A stretch of 64,000 bases of DNA from Natronolimnohabitans innermongolicus JCM 12255 (GTDB taxonomy: Archaea > Halobacteriota > Halobacteria > Halobacteriales > Natrialbaceae). A program made the translations under genes and the position numbers. Under the pieces are notes generated by a model. It was not told where the DNA came from and made no database searches. It saw nothing but the letters and a program-made list of their open reading frames with translations. The first letter of the stretch is position 1. The number at the start of each line of letters is the position of its first letter. Below, one piece after another: positions 8,947-17,477 of this stretch. The stretch covers positions 2,468 through 66,467 of the forward strand of contig NZ_AOHZ01000030.1 of assembly GCF_000337215.1 (NCBI RefSeq), in the 5' to 3' direction.

Positions 8947-9990
8947 ATGCGCGGCCTAGCCAAGACCAGTCGTAGCGCTGGGAGTATGGAACTCGTCACC
9001 GCCGACCGTCCAGAGCCGGCGGCGGACGAGGCGCTGATCGAGGTGGAGTACGCCGGACTCTGTGGAAGCGACGCCGGTATCTACGCGTTCAAGCCGGCGT
9101 TCGAACGGATGGAACTCCCGACGATCATCGGTCACGAGTACACCGGCCGAATCGTCGAGACCGGCGACGCGGTCACGACGTTCGACGTCGGCGACCGCGT
9201 CGTCGAGCGACCGATCCGGAGCTGTGGTGTCTGCTATCAGTGCGAGATGGGACAGGCGAACGTCTGTCCGAACAAGGAGATCACCGGCGTCGACCACGAC
9301 GGCGCCTACGCCGGCTACATCGCCGTCCCCGAAGAAGACCTCCACCCGGTTCCCGACGACATCGAGCCACAACACGCCGCGCTCGTCGAACCGACCGCGA
9401 TCACCACGCGCGCGGTCATCCAGAACTCGAGAGTCAAACCCGGCGACCGCGTCCTCGTCGCCGGACCCGGACCGATGGGAATCCTCAGTGCGCAGGTCGC
9501 GGACGCACAGGGCGCCGAGGTCGTCGTCGCCGGCGTCGGTCAGGATACGGCCTACCGTCTCCCCCTCGCCGAGGAACTCGGTTACCCGACGATCAACGTC
9601 GAACGCGACGACCTCGAGGCCTATCGCGAGGAGCGAACCGACGGCGTCGGCTACGACGTCGTCTTCGACACGACCGGCCACCCCTCGGGACTGGCGATGG
9701 CGATCGACGAGGTCCGAACCGGCGGACAGATCGTTCTCGTCGGGCAAACCGGCGAGACGACGGTCGACCTCACGCCGCTCGTCCGCTCGGAGATCGATCT
9801 CCAGTGTACCTACAGCGCGATGTACGAGGACTTCGAGCGCGCGTTCCGGCTGATCGACTCCGGCGACGTCGACCACGACACGTTCCTCGACGATCGGTTC
9901 AGCCTGCTCGAGGCCGAGTCGGCGTTCGAAACGTTCCTCGAGGGAGAGACCTGCAAACCCGTCTTCGACGTTTCGGTGCTTCGCGACTGA
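8947..9990 (+). CDS. Zinc-dependent MDR alcohol/polyol dehydrogenase
   Basis: 347 residues. Catalytic zinc ligands Cys39 (LCGSD) and His63-Glu64 (GHEYTG); structural zinc Cys93, Cys96, Cys99 and Cys107 (CGVCYQCEMGQANVC); Rossmann loop VAGPGPMGILSAQ. This is the sorbitol/threonine dehydrogenase branch of the medium-chain family, which oxidises a secondary alcohol with NAD(P). In the island it probably oxidises a hydroxy acid or polyol; the substrate is not determinable. It has its own TATA box and is divergent from tctC copy 2, with 219 bp between the two start codons. Confidence 0.9.
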   Translation: MRGLAKTSRSAGSMELVTADRPEPAADEALIEVEYAGLCGSDAGIYAFKPAFERMELPTIIGHEYTGRIVETGDAVTTFDVGDRVVERPIRSCGVCYQCEMGQANVCPNKEITGVDHDGAYAGYIAVPEEDLHPVPDDIEPQHAALVEPTAITTRAVIQNSRVKPGDRVLVAGPGPMGILSAQVADAQGAEVVVAGVGQDTAYRLPLAEELGYPTINVERDDLEAYREERTDGVGYDVVFDTTGHPSGLAMAIDEVRTGGQIVLVGQTGETTVDLTPLVRSEIDLQCTYSAMYEDFERAFRLIDSGDVDHDTFLDDRFSLLEAESAFETFLEGETCKPVFDVSVLRD

Positions 9991-10350
9991 CGAGGCGCGA
10001 TCGACGGCGCTAGTGTGACCGCGATCCGTTCAGCGATCGTACCGGTTGTCAGTCCGCACGCTGTTCGACGTCGAGTCGACCGCGAGTCGCGTTCGGTCGA
10101 CTGGCGGGAGAAAAGAGCCCGTTCGATCACTGACGCTGTTCCTGTCGACTGCTTGACTCTCGAGTGTCCGACTCGTTATCACCCTGTGACCTCGCGCTCG
10201 AGCCTCGACGCTCCTACCCCGTTCCGTGCCCGTCGAGCCTCGACACTCGAGCGAATCCGTGTACAGAAAACTGCCCGTCGATCCCGACACGGCCGCGGGT
10301 CGAGTCGCGGGTTCGCCGGGACGTCGTCATCGTCGCTGCCGAGATCCGTC
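9991..10350. other. Intergenic region between convergent genes
   Basis: 360 bp separating the 3' ends of the MDR dehydrogenase and the second MBL-fold gene. It is rich in TCGA-type haloarchaeal dinucleotides; I see no gene, tRNA, clear hairpin or repeat in it. Confidence 0.5.
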
Positions 10351-11028
10351 TTACTCGTCGTCCGTCCGCGGGTCCCACTCGTTCCACTCGCGCTCGACCA
10401 GGAAGTCGTCGAGTTTCTGCTTCGGGTTCTCGAAGACGTGCGAGCCGTGGAAGACGAGTACCGCCTCGAAGTCGTACTCGAGCAGGTTGTAGAGGTTGAG
10501 TTCGGCGGCCTCGTGGTCGTCGTTGAACAGCGCCGGCGGCGGGAGAAGGTATCCCTCCGGCATTCCGCCGCGGTCGGCGCCGTCGAGCGTGTCGCCCGAG
10601 ATCAGAATCTCGCGGTCCTCGAGCAACAGGGCCGACGTCGCCTCGGTGTGGCCGGGCACCTGAACGACGCGGATGTTCCCCTCGAGCAGGTCGCCGTCCT
10701 CGTAGGCGACGTCGGGTTCGACGTCGAGGTCCGCTTCCTCGAGGTGGTCGTAGAGCTTGGATTCGTCTGCCGGCATGACGAGTTTCGGATCGAACGCGTC
10801 GACGACGTGGGCGAGACCGCCGTGGTGGCCGTGGTCGCCGTGCGTGAGGATAACGCGATCGATGTCGCCGTACTCGGCCTCGAGCGTCTCGACGAGTTCC
10901 TCGCCGTTCTCCTCGAAGGCGGTGTCGACCAGCGTCGTCTGGCCCGTCGGCACGTCCTCGAGCACTAACACGCGGACGTGTTCGAACTGAACCTGATCGA
11001 TACCGTCGGTTACGCTGCTCAGGGTCAT
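10351..11028 (-). CDS. MBL-fold metallo-hydrolase with variant metal motif, paralogue 2
   Basis: 225 residues, clearly homologous along its length to the protein at 5635-6291: same LEDxP...TTLVDTAF start, ILTHGDHGHHGG loop, VPGHTEATSALLLED, ISGDTLDGADRGGMPEGYL and FHGSH near the end. The metal loop again lacks the usual second His and Asp (H63-G-D65-H-G67-H68). Conservation of the altered loop in both copies argues that it is functional, not decay. A TATA-like element (GGTTAATGA on the coding strand, about 11055-11063) fits a leaderless start at 11028. Biochemical activity is unknown; hydrolase or lactonase is a guess. Confidence 0.85.
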   Translation of the reverse strand: MTLSSVTDGIDQVQFEHVRVLVLEDVPTGQTTLVDTAFEENGEELVETLEAEYGDIDRVILTHGDHGHHGGLAHVVDAFDPKLVMPADESKLYDHLEEADLDVEPDVAYEDGDLLEGNIRVVQVPGHTEATSALLLEDREILISGDTLDGADRGGMPEGYLLPPPALFNDDHEAAELNLYNLLEYDFEAVLVFHGSHVFENPKQKLDDFLVEREWNEWDPRTDDE

Positions 11029-11264
11029 GAACGGTTATCGATAGCGTCAGTTCCCTCATTAACCTGTCGGTGGGATAGCGACGGCGAGATGGCCGAATCG
11101 GCCCCCCTCGGGACGACCGGTCGCCGGCCGGGGCGCTCGAGTCGCCGTCGACCGAAACCGGTCAACGGGACCGAATGTCCGGTAGCCGCGCGGCAGGGCC
11201 GCTCTTTCAGTAAATTTATGACGATCCATGATAGTCAGTGCACTACGAGCACGGGAGATTACAG

Positions 11265-11774
11265 ATGATAAAGAAATTCACACGGAGCGTTCGACAGCTA
11301 AACGTAGACAACATCACGTCGAATCCGCTCGCGGCCGTCTTCATACTGCTTTCGTTCGCGACGATCTACTACGCGAGCCAGTTCCCGAGCGGAGAGGGAC
11401 TCGGGGCCGGATTCTTTCCGATCGTCATCTCCCTGACGATCATCGTCTTCGCGGTCGCAGATATCATCGTCGACGACGATACGGAACTCGACGTGAGTGA
11501 CTTCGAACTGACGCCAGCAGTGATCGTCACCGGGTTGCTCCTGGCGTACCTCGCTGTGATGCCGTACACCGGCTTTCTCGTCGGTTCGATGCTGTTCCTG
11601 CCGCCGATCATGTACTACTCCGACGTTCGATCGAAGCCGCTGATCGCGACAGTGTCGCTTCTCTTGCCGATCGTCCTGTTCTACATCTTCAGTCGGATCT
11701 TCATGGTTCGACTGCCGGAGGGGATTATTCCGATCTCACGGCTACTCCCTGAGCTTCCGCTGATGGTGATATAA
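11265..11774 (+). CDS. tctB: TctB-family small membrane subunit of a TTT transporter
   Basis: 169 residues with four hydrophobic segments (about 22-40, 48-66, 80-105 and 125-150) and the early motif FPSGEGLGAGFFPIV, typical of TctB. It forms the small integral subunit with TctA. Its stop overlaps the start of tctA (TAATG). The ATG at 11265 has a GGGAG purine tract 8 nt upstream; an in-frame GTG at 11238 placed about 20-26 nt after a TATA-like AAATTTATG (11212-11220) could be a leaderless alternative, adding nine residues. Confidence 0.9.
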   Translation: MIKKFTRSVRQLNVDNITSNPLAAVFILLSFATIYYASQFPSGEGLGAGFFPIVISLTIIVFAVADIIVDDDTELDVSDFELTPAVIVTGLLLAYLAVMPYTGFLVGSMLFLPPIMYYSDVRSKPLIATVSLLLPIVLFYIFSRIFMVRLPEGIIPISRLLPELPLMVI

Positions 11775-13255
11775 TGGTCGTCGAACACATCGCAACCGGC
11801 GTTTCGAACGTCATGGATCCGGCCGTTCTGGCCGTCATGATCGGTGGGGTGTTGCTGGGGATGCTCATGGGATCGATCCCCGGTATGACCGCGACGATGA
11901 CCATCGCGGTCATGCTGTCGTTTACGTTCACGATGGAGCCCGCGACCGGGATGATGCTCCTGCTCGGCATCTACGGCGGAGCCGTCTACGCGGGGTCCAT
12001 TCCGGCGATCCTGATCCGGACGCCCGGGACGCCGTCGGCCGCGGCGACGATCTTCGACGGCTACCCGCTCTCGCAGAAGGGAGAGGCCGGACGGGCGATC
12101 AGGGTTGCGACGATCGCGTCGTTCGTCGGCGGATTCATCAGCGTTCTCGCGTTGATGTTCTTCTCGCCGGTCATCGCGGACGCGGCGATGCAGTTTCGCT
12201 CGCCCGAGTTCTTCGCGCTCGCGATCTTCGGACTGACGATCATCGCGAGCGTCAGCGGCGACTCGCTGACGAAGGGGATGATCTCCGGGCTGCTCGGGAT
12301 GCTCGTCGCGACGGTCGGGATCGACCCGGTGTCGGGCTACCAGCGGTTTACGTTCGACGTTCCGGAACTCCTCACCGGCGTCGAGTTCATCGCGGTGATG
12401 ATCGGCCTGTTCGGGATCGCCGAGGGACTCAGAAAGTACTCCCAGGGGATCAGCGACGAACAAAACAAGATCAACCAGCAGATCACGGGCTTTCTCCCGT
12501 CGAAATCCGACCTGAAGGCGATCGCACCGACCTCCGTCGGCTCCGGCGTGATCGGCTCGCTCATCGGCGCGATTCCCGGCGCCGGCGGTGACATCGCCGC
12601 GTTCATCACGTACAACGAGGCGACCCGATGGCTCAAGGACACGATGCCGTCGTTCGGCGACGGAAACGTTCGCGGCGTCGCCGCCGCGGAGTCCGGTAAC
12701 AACGCGAGTACCGGCGGCGCGTTGATTCCGACGTTCACGCTCGGGATTCCCGGCGACTCGGTGTCGGCGATCCTCATCGGCGCGTTGCTCGTCCACAACG
12801 TCAACGCCGGACCGGAGCTCTACCAGGACGAGACCGGCCTGCTGTACACGATCTTCGTCGGCTTCCTGCTCATCTACGTCTTCATCCTGATCTTCGGGCT
12901 TCTCGGCGCGAACTACTGGGCGCGGCTGATCAACATTCCCCAGTCGCTCATCTGGCCCGTCATCTTCGTCCTCTGTGTCGTCGGGGCGATCGCGCTCCGC
13001 GGAAACGTCTTCGACGCCTGGATCATGCTCGCCGCGGGCGGGCTCGGGTTCATCATGCGACTGCGGGGCTATCCGCTCGCGCCGATGGTCCTCGGACTGA
13101 TCCTCGCGCCGATCGCCGAGGAGAACCTCCGGCGCTCGCTCGTTATCTACGACGGGCCGATGGAAGTCCTCACCGCCAGCCCGATCGCCGTCGTCGTCTT
13201 GCTCCTGAGCGTGGCCACGATCCTGCTCCCGGTCGTGCGAGCCATGCGAAGCTAA
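11774..13255 (+). CDS. tctA: TctA-family large permease subunit of a TTT transporter
   Basis: 493 residues, full family length, with about 12 hydrophobic segments. Diagnostic stretches: GMLMGSIPGMTATMTIAVML near 30-48, YGGAVYAGSIPAILIRTPGTP near 67-87 and a second conserved loop IGAIPGAGGDIAAFITYNEA near 265-284. It is the proton- or sodium-coupled channel that takes carboxylates from the TctC lipoproteins. It ends the tctBA pair; with two tctC genes in the island this gives a complete transporter plus a spare binding protein. Confidence 0.95.
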   Translation: MVVEHIATGVSNVMDPAVLAVMIGGVLLGMLMGSIPGMTATMTIAVMLSFTFTMEPATGMMLLLGIYGGAVYAGSIPAILIRTPGTPSAAATIFDGYPLSQKGEAGRAIRVATIASFVGGFISVLALMFFSPVIADAAMQFRSPEFFALAIFGLTIIASVSGDSLTKGMISGLLGMLVATVGIDPVSGYQRFTFDVPELLTGVEFIAVMIGLFGIAEGLRKYSQGISDEQNKINQQITGFLPSKSDLKAIAPTSVGSGVIGSLIGAIPGAGGDIAAFITYNEATRWLKDTMPSFGDGNVRGVAAAESGNNASTGGALIPTFTLGIPGDSVSAILIGALLVHNVNAGPELYQDETGLLYTIFVGFLLIYVFILIFGLLGANYWARLINIPQSLIWPVIFVLCVVGAIALRGNVFDAWIMLAAGGLGFIMRLRGYPLAPMVLGLILAPIAEENLRRSLVIYDGPMEVLTASPIAVVVLLLSVATILLPVVRAMRS

Positions 13256-13874
13256 CGACGAACCGCACCCCTTCGGTTCGTTGATATCGACTCTTTTCAC
13301 TCTGTCCTGCGGGTGTCGACTGACGCGCTCGACGCGCGAGTGACCCACCCGTCGTCCTCGTAGACCGTCGTTCGAATTCAGCGATGGTTCTGAGTAGCAG
13401 TTGAAACGAGTTACACACCGACCGCGACGTCGTCCGGCGATCGAGTGGGCAACGAGATCGGTGATCGATAGCTGGCACTCGCGACGGAAAAAGCGAGGTC
13501 GACACTCGAGTCGCTGCGACGAAGCGTCGTCGGCGTATACGAACGATCGAATCGATGGTGCGTCGACGAACGCTACACTGTTTCAATAATGGTGAAACCC
13601 TGTATCTGCCTGCAAATCGGGCTCTCTCGAGGTCTCCTCACAGGCATTTACAGTAGTACCTCTGTATACAATTGGGTGGTTCGCTACACAGCTAGTTTCA
13701 ACAGTACTGAAATCGTCTGATTTGGGTCTGAAACAAACCACTCGGTAGTGGTACTCTCGTGGCGACCTCTTCGACGGAAAAGAACACACGGTTCAGCAGA
13801 CCGAACCGAGCCCATATACGAACCCGTGATACACGGGAGCGTAACTTTTTGTGCCTCGCACTGTATCCTCGGAT
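13256..13874. other. Intergenic region with low-GC part and paired inverted repeats
   Basis: No credible gene. From about 13580 the GC content drops. Two inverted repeats of the form TTTCA-N7-TGAAA occur at 13581-13597 and 13696-13712, each preceded within a few bases by CGCTACAC. They look like a duplicated operator or the remains of a mobile sequence. A T-rich element near 13844-13852 is a possible promoter of the downstream UspA gene. Confidence 0.5.
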
Positions 13875-14315
13875 ATGCACACGGCGTTAGTCGTCTTGAC
13901 CGAAGAATCGGCAGATGAACAGTTGTTGGCGGCCGCAAAGCGATACGCGACCGGAACCGACACCGAACTCCTCGTCTGTACGTTCGTCGACCGGCAAGAG
14001 TACCAGCGCGAGGCTCGCACCGACGCCCGGGACGGGAACCAGGTTTCGACGCTCGAGATGATCGAATCGGACGCCGAAGCCGAGGCCGAGTCCGTCGCGT
14101 CGCAGGCGTTCGAAGGGACCGATATCTCGTATACCGCCCTCGGTGCGGCGGGTGAGTTGCCGGAACGGATCATCGAATTGGCGAACGAACGGGACTGCGA
14201 TCACGTCTTCGTGACCGGGCGAAACCGATCGCCGACGGGGAAGGCGCTGTTCGGCGACGTCGCCCAGACGGTGTTGTTGCGATTCGACGGGGCGACGACG
14301 GTGACGACGAAGTGA
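13875..14315 (+). CDS. Universal stress protein (UspA family)
   Basis: 146 residues from the ATG at 13875. The C-terminal ATP-binding signature G-2x-G-9x-G-T/S is nearly complete as GRNRSPTGKALFGDVAQTVL, and the N-terminus begins with a short beta strand (TALVVLTE). UspA-type proteins bind ATP or act as dimers in stress responses. The gene stands alone between an AT-rich island and a convergent MFS gene. No partner is apparent. Confidence 0.88.
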   Translation: MHTALVVLTEESADEQLLAAAKRYATGTDTELLVCTFVDRQEYQREARTDARDGNQVSTLEMIESDAEAEAESVASQAFEGTDISYTALGAAGELPERIIELANERDCDHVFVTGRNRSPTGKALFGDVAQTVLLRFDGATTVTTK

Positions 14316-14385
14316 TCGCGAGCTGGCGTTGGCTCGAGTGACGCGCAACCCTCATGACCGGTGACGAGATGGTCCAGGAGCGATC

Positions 14386-15558
14386 TCAGTAGCCGAGGTC
14401 GAACAGGGCGTTGACGAGCAGGAGGGCGCAGACGAGTCCGAGGAGTGCGGTCAGGAATCCGAAGGAGACGGCCCAGCCGAACAGATCGGCGAGGAGTCCG
14501 ACGACGACGGAGCCACTCGCCGCGACGGTCATATACACCGTCCTGAACAGCCCGAATCCGAACGACTGTTCGTCCGCCGAGAGCCGATCCATGAATCGCG
14601 GGAACACCGCCGCGCCCCACCCCATCCCGATGCCGAGGAGAAGCGTCCCGGCCGTAAGCGTCACGAGATCGCCACCGGTGACGAGCAGCGCGAGTCCCGC
14701 GATGCCGGCAGCCATACAGAGACCGATCGCGACGTCGCGACCGAAGCGGTCGGCGATCGCGCCGACGCCGACCTGTAACGTCCCCTGAATCAGGAAGTAG
14801 ACGCCGAAGAAGATCCCCGCGACCGTGGTCGAATACCCGTGGTACTGGGCGAAAAACGCCGGCAGAAACGAGGCCACGGCTTGCCAGGTGAACTCGACGA
14901 TAATCGCGATGACGCCGGTGAAGATCACCGCCGGTCGGGAGAGCAGCCCTCGCATCGCTCCGAGGTCGAACAGGTCACGCAGCGGCTGCGTCGGTTGGCG
15001 CGGTTCGGTAGGCCGGATTCGCCACGCCGCGAGAACGAATACGGGAACGCCGACGGCGACGGTGAGCGCGACGGCCGGCCGCCAGCCGTACCGGACGGCG
15101 ACCCACGAGACGATAACCGGGGCGGCGAGGCCCGCCAGCGGGGCCCCGGAGTTGTGGACGCCGATCGCGGTGCCGATATCGTCGTAGACGCGCGTGAGCA
15201 GCGTCGTCGCGACGCTGTAGTGTAATCCCGCGAGGGCGCCGAGCACCAACACGCCGGCCGAGAACACGACGAACCCGGGCGCCGCGACGATGACGAACGT
15301 CGCGAGGACGGTTCCGGCGATCGAGGCGAGAATCACCAGCCGCTCGCCGTACCGTTCGGCGAGGAGACCGCTCGGAAACTGCGTCAGCGCGTAGGTGAGC
15401 CACATGCCGGAGAGCGCGGCGCCGATCATCGCGTTCGAGACGTCGAACTCGGTCGCGACGTCGGGGACGACCGGACTCAGCGCTAACCGGCCGTACACCG
15501 TCACGAAGAGCGCGAGCGTACAGATGACCAACACCGTATCGCGATACTGCCAGCGCAT
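14386..15558 (-). CDS. Major facilitator superfamily transporter
   Basis: 390 residues and about 12 transmembrane helices. The MFS loop 2-3 motif is visible as GLLAERYGERLVILA near 66-80 and its repeat in the second half as GAIADRFGRDVAIGL. MFS proteins move small molecules using ion gradients; nothing in the sequence or neighbours fixes the substrate. The ATG at 15558 is chosen over the GTG one codon earlier. Confidence 0.9.
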   Translation of the reverse strand: MRWQYRDTVLVICTLALFVTVYGRLALSPVVPDVATEFDVSNAMIGAALSGMWLTYALTQFPSGLLAERYGERLVILASIAGTVLATFVIVAAPGFVVFSAGVLVLGALAGLHYSVATTLLTRVYDDIGTAIGVHNSGAPLAGLAAPVIVSWVAVRYGWRPAVALTVAVGVPVFVLAAWRIRPTEPRQPTQPLRDLFDLGAMRGLLSRPAVIFTGVIAIIVEFTWQAVASFLPAFFAQYHGYSTTVAGIFFGVYFLIQGTLQVGVGAIADRFGRDVAIGLCMAAGIAGLALLVTGGDLVTLTAGTLLLGIGMGWGAAVFPRFMDRLSADEQSFGFGLFRTVYMTVAASGSVVVGLLADLFGWAVSFGFLTALLGLVCALLLVNALFDLGY

Positions 15559-16093
15559 CACCGATTCGTCGGTTCGAGCGACCGGTACCTAAACGCTGCG
15601 ACAGACGCTCGCGTCCCGTCTCCGCGAAGAACCGAGACTCGAGGCGACGTTCGGCGTCTCCGAAGGAGCGCCGAGGCTGGTCGCTCCCGCCGGAACCGTC
15701 GGCGTCCTCGTCGCCGTCGTCGCGACGGGATCGATCGCTGGACGTGTTCCGTGACAACTCGACGGATTCAACGATCAGACGACTATTATTTCGCTAAGCA
15801 AACTACTAGATAGCCATTATAGTATGGGATATGACTGGTTTAGAGAAGAGAGTAAAACACCGGCAGTAAATCAGCTTAGAAGCCGCTGAAGTGCATGTGT
15901 TCGTGTACACCGAGTCGAGAGATACAACAGTAACATCTATTTTCTCACCTTATTTCCCGATAAGATAGACACACATGCCCGGAGAGCTTCAATATCTATA
16001 ACACAGCAGTTATAACGGACACAAAAACTAGCTTCTTCAACAAGCCTACGAATAGCTATCATAAGTTAGAACTGACTCTCGAACTATCTGTAT
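15559..16093. other. AT-rich intergenic island with palindromes
   Basis: About 330 bp (15760-16090) is markedly AT-rich against the surrounding genome. It contains an inverted repeat TATAAC-N6-GTTATA (15997-16014) and CTTAT-N6-ATAAG (15949-15964). A 21-codon ORF at 15824-15889 is too short to call. No transposase remnant is recognisable. Confidence 0.45.
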
Positions 16094-16180
16094 ATGGATG
16101 TTTTGAGATGGGCTCGAGCAGACACCGATCCGAAACTGTATGAGGTAGTCACGCACGCCTATCGGGAGTCAAACCAGTAA
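16094..16180 (+). CDS. Possible micro-protein of 28 residues
   Basis: ATG-initiated ORF of 28 codons reading MDVLRWARADTDP and ending YRESNQ. It is balanced in composition (Trp, Tyr, acidic and basic residues), has haloarchaeal-like codon choice in its second half and follows an AT-rich stretch that could hold a promoter. It is convergent with the TFB gene. It could be a true small protein, the end of a degraded gene or chance. I do not recognise it. Confidence 0.25.
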   Translation: MDVLRWARADTDPKLYEVVTHAYRESNQ

Positions 16181-16263
16181 GGACGAGACGCGGTCTCGAG
16201 CGAACCGAGAAAGACAAACAGCAAAGAGATCGTCGAACGTCGACGACTGTCGACGAGTGCCGA

Positions 16264-17253
16264 TTACGCCAGACCGAGAGTCTCCTCGGCCTCGAGGAGT
16301 TCGTGGTAGCGGTTCCGGATCGTGACTTCGGAGATGTCCGCAACGTCGCTGACGGCGGCCTGGGTCGTCTTTTCGTTGGTGAGAAGCGCTGCGGCGTAGA
16401 CGGCGGCGGCTGCGAGGCCGACCGGCGACTTCCCGCTGTGGACGCCCTTCTCCTTGGCGTTCTGGAGGAGTGCGCGGGCGCGGTGTTCGGCTTCGTCGGA
16501 GAGTTCGAGTCCCGAGGCGAACCGGGGGACGTAGCTCTCGGGGTCGGCGGGCTGGACCTCGAGGCCGAGTTCGCGGACGACGTAGCGGTAGGTGCGAGCG
16601 ATCTCGTTTTTCTCGACGCGGGAGACGTCGGCGATTTCGTCGAGGCTGCGGGGAACGCCGGCCTGGCGGGCCGCGGCGTAGACGCAGGCCGTCGAGACGC
16701 CCTCGATGGAGCGGCCGGGGAGCAGGTCCTCGTCGAGCGCGCGGCGATAGATGACCGACGCGGTCTCACGGACGTTCGTCGGGAGGCCGAGCGCGGAGGC
16801 CATGCGGTCGATCTCGCCCAGTGCCTGTTTCAGGTTGCGCTCCTTGGAGTCGCGGGTCCGGAAGCGCTCGTTCCACTTGCGCAGGCGCTGCATCTTCTCG
16901 CGCTGGCGTGAGCCGAGGGAGTTACCGTAGGCGTCCTTGTTACGCCAGTCGATGTTCGTCGAGAGCCCCTTGTCGTGCATCGTGTTCGTCGTGGGCGCGC
17001 CCACGCGTGACTTCTCGTTTTTCTCGGTGGCGTCGAAGGCCCGCCACTCGGGGCCGCGGTCGACGGAATCCTCCTCGACGACGAGGCCGCAGTCCTCACA
17101 GACGGTTTCGCCGTGTTCGTCGTCGACGACGAGGTTGCCTGCACACTCCGGACAGGCGAGGTCGTTTTGCTCGGATTCGGTCGCGGTCTCTTCGGTGTCG
17201 GTTGTTTCGCGTTCGGTACGTCGTACTCTGGTGTTCGATGGTGTGTTGCTCAT
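16264..17253 (-). CDS. tfb: Transcription initiation factor B (TFB)
   Basis: 329 residues. N-terminal zinc ribbon with CPEC and CEDC pairs (about 34-57), the conserved B-finger/linker region with GPEWRAFDATEKNEKSRVG, then two cyclin repeats; the second ends with VSDVADISEVTIRNRYHEL. TFB binds TBP-TATA complexes and recruits RNA polymerase. Haloarchaea carry several TFBs with different promoter preferences; which one this is cannot be decided. The ATG at 17253 is used because longer readings would need a TTG start. It is divergent from the DUF84 gene. Confidence 0.97.
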   Translation of the reverse strand: MSNTPSNTRVRRTERETTDTEETATESEQNDLACPECAGNLVVDDEHGETVCEDCGLVVEEDSVDRGPEWRAFDATEKNEKSRVGAPTTNTMHDKGLSTNIDWRNKDAYGNSLGSRQREKMQRLRKWNERFRTRDSKERNLKQALGEIDRMASALGLPTNVRETASVIYRRALDEDLLPGRSIEGVSTACVYAAARQAGVPRSLDEIADVSRVEKNEIARTYRYVVRELGLEVQPADPESYVPRFASGLELSDEAEHRARALLQNAKEKGVHSGKSPVGLAAAAVYAAALLTNEKTTQAAVSDVADISEVTIRNRYHELLEAEETLGLA

Positions 17254-17477
17254 GCGATGGCGAATGCTGACCGGCCGAACTGGCTGCAAAAGCCCGGACG
17301 GGTTCGTTACCTTCCACGTTCAGAGACCCGATGGTTAAGGGTTTCGGAATCGAAAGCCGACACCTCTCGAGACCGGGTAATTCGTCGAAACTAGTATGAT
17401 CGATAGAAACATTAAAGGTGAGAAGCAGTGCCAAACCGGTACGCCCAACCGCGTCCGCGACCAGCGGCCACACAACG

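Noticed and set aside
11681-13348. A 555-codon minus-strand frame opposite tctA
   Set aside because: Arg/Asp/Glu-rich antisense of a membrane protein gene; tctA has full family motifs.
15824-15889. A 21-codon ORF in the AT-rich island
   Set aside because: Too short, with no sign of promoter spacing or conservation that I can judge.
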